A DNA stretch of 64,000 nucleotides, taken from assembly GCA_910575775.1 (NCBI GenBank), contig CAJTEY010000016.1:24266-88265 (forward strand), written 5' to 3'. Source of the stretch: Lachnospiraceae bacterium. Lineage in GTDB: Bacteria > Bacillota > Clostridia > Lachnospirales > Lachnospiraceae. The notes beneath the pieces were generated by a model that saw nothing but the letters and a program-made list of their open reading frames with translations, was not told where the DNA came from and did no database searches. Shown here one piece after another: positions 61,846 through 64,000 of this stretch. How positions within the stretch are numbered: position 1 is the stretch's first letter; every line of letters begins with the position of its first letter. Both the position numbers and the translations under genes were made by a program.

Positions 61846-63729
61846 ATGAACATACAGGCACAAATGTGTGGAATTATTCTACTTGTGACGATGTTTCTCT
61901 TCTATAAGAGATATCAGTCACTTAAGCTGGGCACTCAGATTATGTTTCAGGTGCTCTTGTTTGGCATGCTGTTTTGCGTGATCTGCGATATGCTTTCCAT
62001 CTGGGCGATTGTCAGACTGCTGCTGGACTACAGAGGGCTGGTGCTGGCGGTCTGCAAGCTGTATCTGATATCACTGGTTCTGGTAGGTCTTTTGGGACTT
62101 CTCTATGAATGCTCGGATGTGTATGAGGGACAGAAAAAATTTTTGTGGGCGGCGGCAGCCGGATGCGGGATCTGGCTGGCGGAGAGCATTGTGATTGCCT
62201 GTCTGCCAATCGGCATTTACAAGATGGGGCGCGTGGTGTATACAGCGGGGCCGGCGGTGCTTTCGACCTATGCCTTTGCGGGGGGCTTCGTTGTCTTTAA
62301 TATTATCTTTACCATAGCCCACCGAAAACAGGCCAATGCCAGAAGAAGCCAGGTGATCCTGTGCTGGATGGCCATATGGTTTGGTGCGGCGTTTGTGCAG
62401 TTTTTGAACAATGAACTTCTGCTGATGGGGTATGCGGGGGCGCTTGGCATTCTGGTGATCTTTTTCCGGCTGGAAAACCCGGAGTATCTGACGGACCGGG
62501 TAACCGGCCTGTACAACCAGGAGGGGTTGCTGCTGTATGCCAGAAAGCTTTACAACAGGGAAAAGAATTTTTCCCTGCTTTCCGTCTGGTGGAATCTGGG
62601 GGTCAGCCAGGCCGACGAGGGGGAGAGAGAGCAGGCGGTGATGCTTGCCTTTGCCAGAAGACTGCCAAAACTTGACAATACCAGAGTATTTAAGATGGCT
62701 GACGATGAGGTGTGGATGGTCTTTGAGGATCAGGAGCATGTGGAGGATACCATCGAGAAGGTCAAAAGCTTTGTGGAGTATGGCAGGAGAGAACTTGGCG
62801 GTATGGCGCAGGCGACTTTCACCTACATGCCGGATGCCGCATTGGTAGGTGACTACCAGGAGATGGTTCATCTGATGCAGTACGCCAGATGGAAAAGCAG
62901 TGATCACAGCGGATCCAACTTTACGCGGGTGGATATGGATTTTGTCGAGCAGATGCGGAAAGAAAAAAGAATGGAGCAGATGCTGGAGGAGGCCATGAAG
63001 GAGGATCGGATCGAGGTATTCTATCAGCCGATTTTTTCCACTGCGGAGAAAAAGTTTGTGAGCGCGGAAGCGCTCGTGCGTATGAGGGACCGGGACGGCA
63101 ATCTGGTGCCGCCGGGCGTGTTTGTCTCCGTGGCGGAGGCGAATGGCAAGATCCTGCAGCTGGGGGAAATCGTGTTTAAGAAAGTCTGCCGCTTTTTTAC
63201 GAGGGAACGGTTGGAACAGTACGGGCTGCACTATGTAGAAGTCAATCTTTCCGTTGTCCAGTGCGGATACCCCGGACTGGCGGAAGAGTATATGGGGATT
63301 ATGGAAAAGTACCAGATCAATCCCCAATACATCAATCTGGAGATCACAGAGTCTGCGTCTCTGGCGGCGAAGAAGACCCTTCTGGAAAATATGCACAGGC
63401 TGATGGAGTATGGCGTGCATTTTTCCCTGGATGATTTCGGCACCGGCCAGTCCAATCTGAATTATATTGTGGATATGCCGGTCAGCATTGTCAAGTTTGA
63501 CCGGGAGATGAGCCAGGCCTTTTTCCGGGATGAGAAGGCAAAATATGTGTTGAATGCGGCTATGCAGATGATTCACGGCATGAAGCTTAAGATTGTGTCG
63601 GAGGGAATCGAGACGGAAGAGCAGTACCGGGCGATGGAAGAGCTTTCGATTGATTATATTCAGGGCTACTATTTCTCAAGGCCGCTTCCTGAGGCGGCAT
63701 TTCTGGAATTTCTGCGGAGCAGGCAGTGA
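61846..63729 (+). CDS. Membrane EAL-domain c-di-GMP phosphodiesterase with degenerate GGDEF
   Basis: A 627-residue protein with seven to eight hydrophobic segments in residues 1-215, a GGDEF-like domain at about 218-370 whose signature reads ADDEV (285-289), and a C-terminal EAL domain. The EAL marks are intact: Glu408 in EALVR, NLS, LEITES, DDFGTG, Lys in VKFD, the later EGIE and QGYYFSRPL. It should hydrolyse c-di-GMP at the membrane, with the GGDEF part likely regulatory. AAAAGGAGAC precedes ATG 61846. A motility link is plausible in this genome. Confidence 0.92.
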   Translation: MNIQAQMCGIILLVTMFLFYKRYQSLKLGTQIMFQVLLFGMLFCVICDMLSIWAIVRLLLDYRGLVLAVCKLYLISLVLVGLLGLLYECSDVYEGQKKFLWAAAAGCGIWLAESIVIACLPIGIYKMGRVVYTAGPAVLSTYAFAGGFVVFNIIFTIAHRKQANARRSQVILCWMAIWFGAAFVQFLNNELLLMGYAGALGILVIFFRLENPEYLTDRVTGLYNQEGLLLYARKLYNREKNFSLLSVWWNLGVSQADEGEREQAVMLAFARRLPKLDNTRVFKMADDEVWMVFEDQEHVEDTIEKVKSFVEYGRRELGGMAQATFTYMPDAALVGDYQEMVHLMQYARWKSSDHSGSNFTRVDMDFVEQMRKEKRMEQMLEEAMKEDRIEVFYQPIFSTAEKKFVSAEALVRMRDRDGNLVPPGVFVSVAEANGKILQLGEIVFKKVCRFFTRERLEQYGLHYVEVNLSVVQCGYPGLAEEYMGIMEKYQINPQYINLEITESASLAAKKTLLENMHRLMEYGVHFSLDDFGTGQSNLNYIVDMPVSIVKFDREMSQAFFRDEKAKYVLNAAMQMIHGMKLKIVSEGIETEEQYRAMEELSIDYIQGYYFSRPLPEAAFLEFLRSRQ

Positions 63730-63744
63730 TTTGGTCAATACAGC

Positions 63745-63775
63745 GGGCAGGGAAGAAAACTTCCCTGCCCCTTTT
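63745..63775 (+). terminator. Terminator after the EAL gene
   Basis: GGGCAGGGAAG (63745-63755), loop AAAA, CTTCCCTGCCC (63760-63770), then CTTTT. The stem is perfect. Confidence 0.92.
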
Positions 63776-63870
63776 GCGTGAGGACCGCAAAGGTCATGTG
63801 CAAAATGCATAAACGGCCTGTATAATTTCTATGGAAAATGGCAAAAATGAAATATAAATAAAATATCCTA

Positions 63871-63899
63871 TTGCAAAAATGGTGGTAAGGTTATATACT
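63871..63899 (+). promoter_or_regulatory. Candidate promoter for a gene beyond the window
   Basis: TTGCAA at 63871-63876, a 17-base spacer and TATACT at 63894-63899. No coding sequence is supported in the last 270 bases, so its target lies downstream. Confidence 0.6.
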
Positions 63900-64000
63900 C
63901 AAACTTCCCACATTAAAAATGGGATTTTCTCCTTGAAAAATCAATACTTTAGCTCACAAAATAGCGCTCAGGCAGCCGCTGAACCGCACTCCAATGCTTT

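Noticed and set aside
62071..63576. 501-codon open frame on the minus strand
   Set aside because: It is antisense to the EAL gene, which has all catalytic motifs. The product is His/Pro/Gln-rich without domain features.

Overview
The window looks like a chromosomal segment of an anaerobic, motile, butyrate-forming Firmicute, most likely a Lachnospiraceae (Clostridium cluster XIVa) species. The grounds are a complete Clostridia-type S10-spc-alpha ribosomal cluster, the thl-crt-hbd-bcd-etfB-etfA butyryl-CoA operon, a FliC/Hag-type flagellin beside csrA, GlnRS, ECF-transporter core genes, and families such as DUF1576, DUF2225 and DUF6062 that I associate with this group. The assignment rests on gene content and protein sequence, not on a database search.

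Layout. 0-8.1 kb: the end of a nucleoside-type ABC importer (ATPase plus two permeases), a hybrid sensor kinase, a coiled-coil protein, a TraX-like membrane protein and a convergent RNA methyltransferase-like gene. 8.2-25.6 kb: rpsJ to rplQ with secY, adk, map, a KOW protein, infA, rpmJ and rpoA, driven by a strong promoter at 8.2 kb and a second one before rpmJ. 25.6-29.4 kb: a FimB-like tyrosine recombinase between inverted 29-bp sites, then csrA, flagellin and an M15 peptidase. This block separates rplQ from ecfA1-ecfA2-ecfT-truA-rplM-rpsI, genes that are adjacent in Bacillus. 34.3-46.2 kb: two tRNAs, YitT, MATE, SDR, thioredoxin reductase, cell-wall hydrolases, long HPF, DUF1576 and a chemoreceptor. 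46.2-52.9 kb: the butyryl-CoA operon. 53-64 kb: a membrane-anchored unknown, small ORFs, an AAA-ATPase remnant, glnS, DUF2225, TetR, DUF6062, a HAD phosphatase and an EAL phosphodiesterase.

The most interesting reading is a possible phase-variable flagellin switch. The recombinase gene lies in a 754-bp segment bounded by inverted copies of an 11+7+11 bp site with an identical 7-bp core. A flagellar-sigma-like promoter inside the segment now points away from csrA-flagellin and would point at it after inversion. The flagellin leader also carries a 10-bp hairpin with an AGGA loop just before an AAGGAGG Shine-Dalgarno, the architecture of a CsrA-repressed hag leader.

The second main observation is a family of about eight palindromic RNA-like elements that start directly after the TAA stop of ribosomal-protein and butyrate genes. 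In six copies the outer 8-bp stem differs in sequence yet stays perfectly complementary, so the structure seems conserved rather than the sequence. Other points are a cluster of DnaA-box-like 9-mers upstream of hpf, an L17 with an insertion of about 70 residues, and a GlnRS with a changed KMSKS-equivalent motif.
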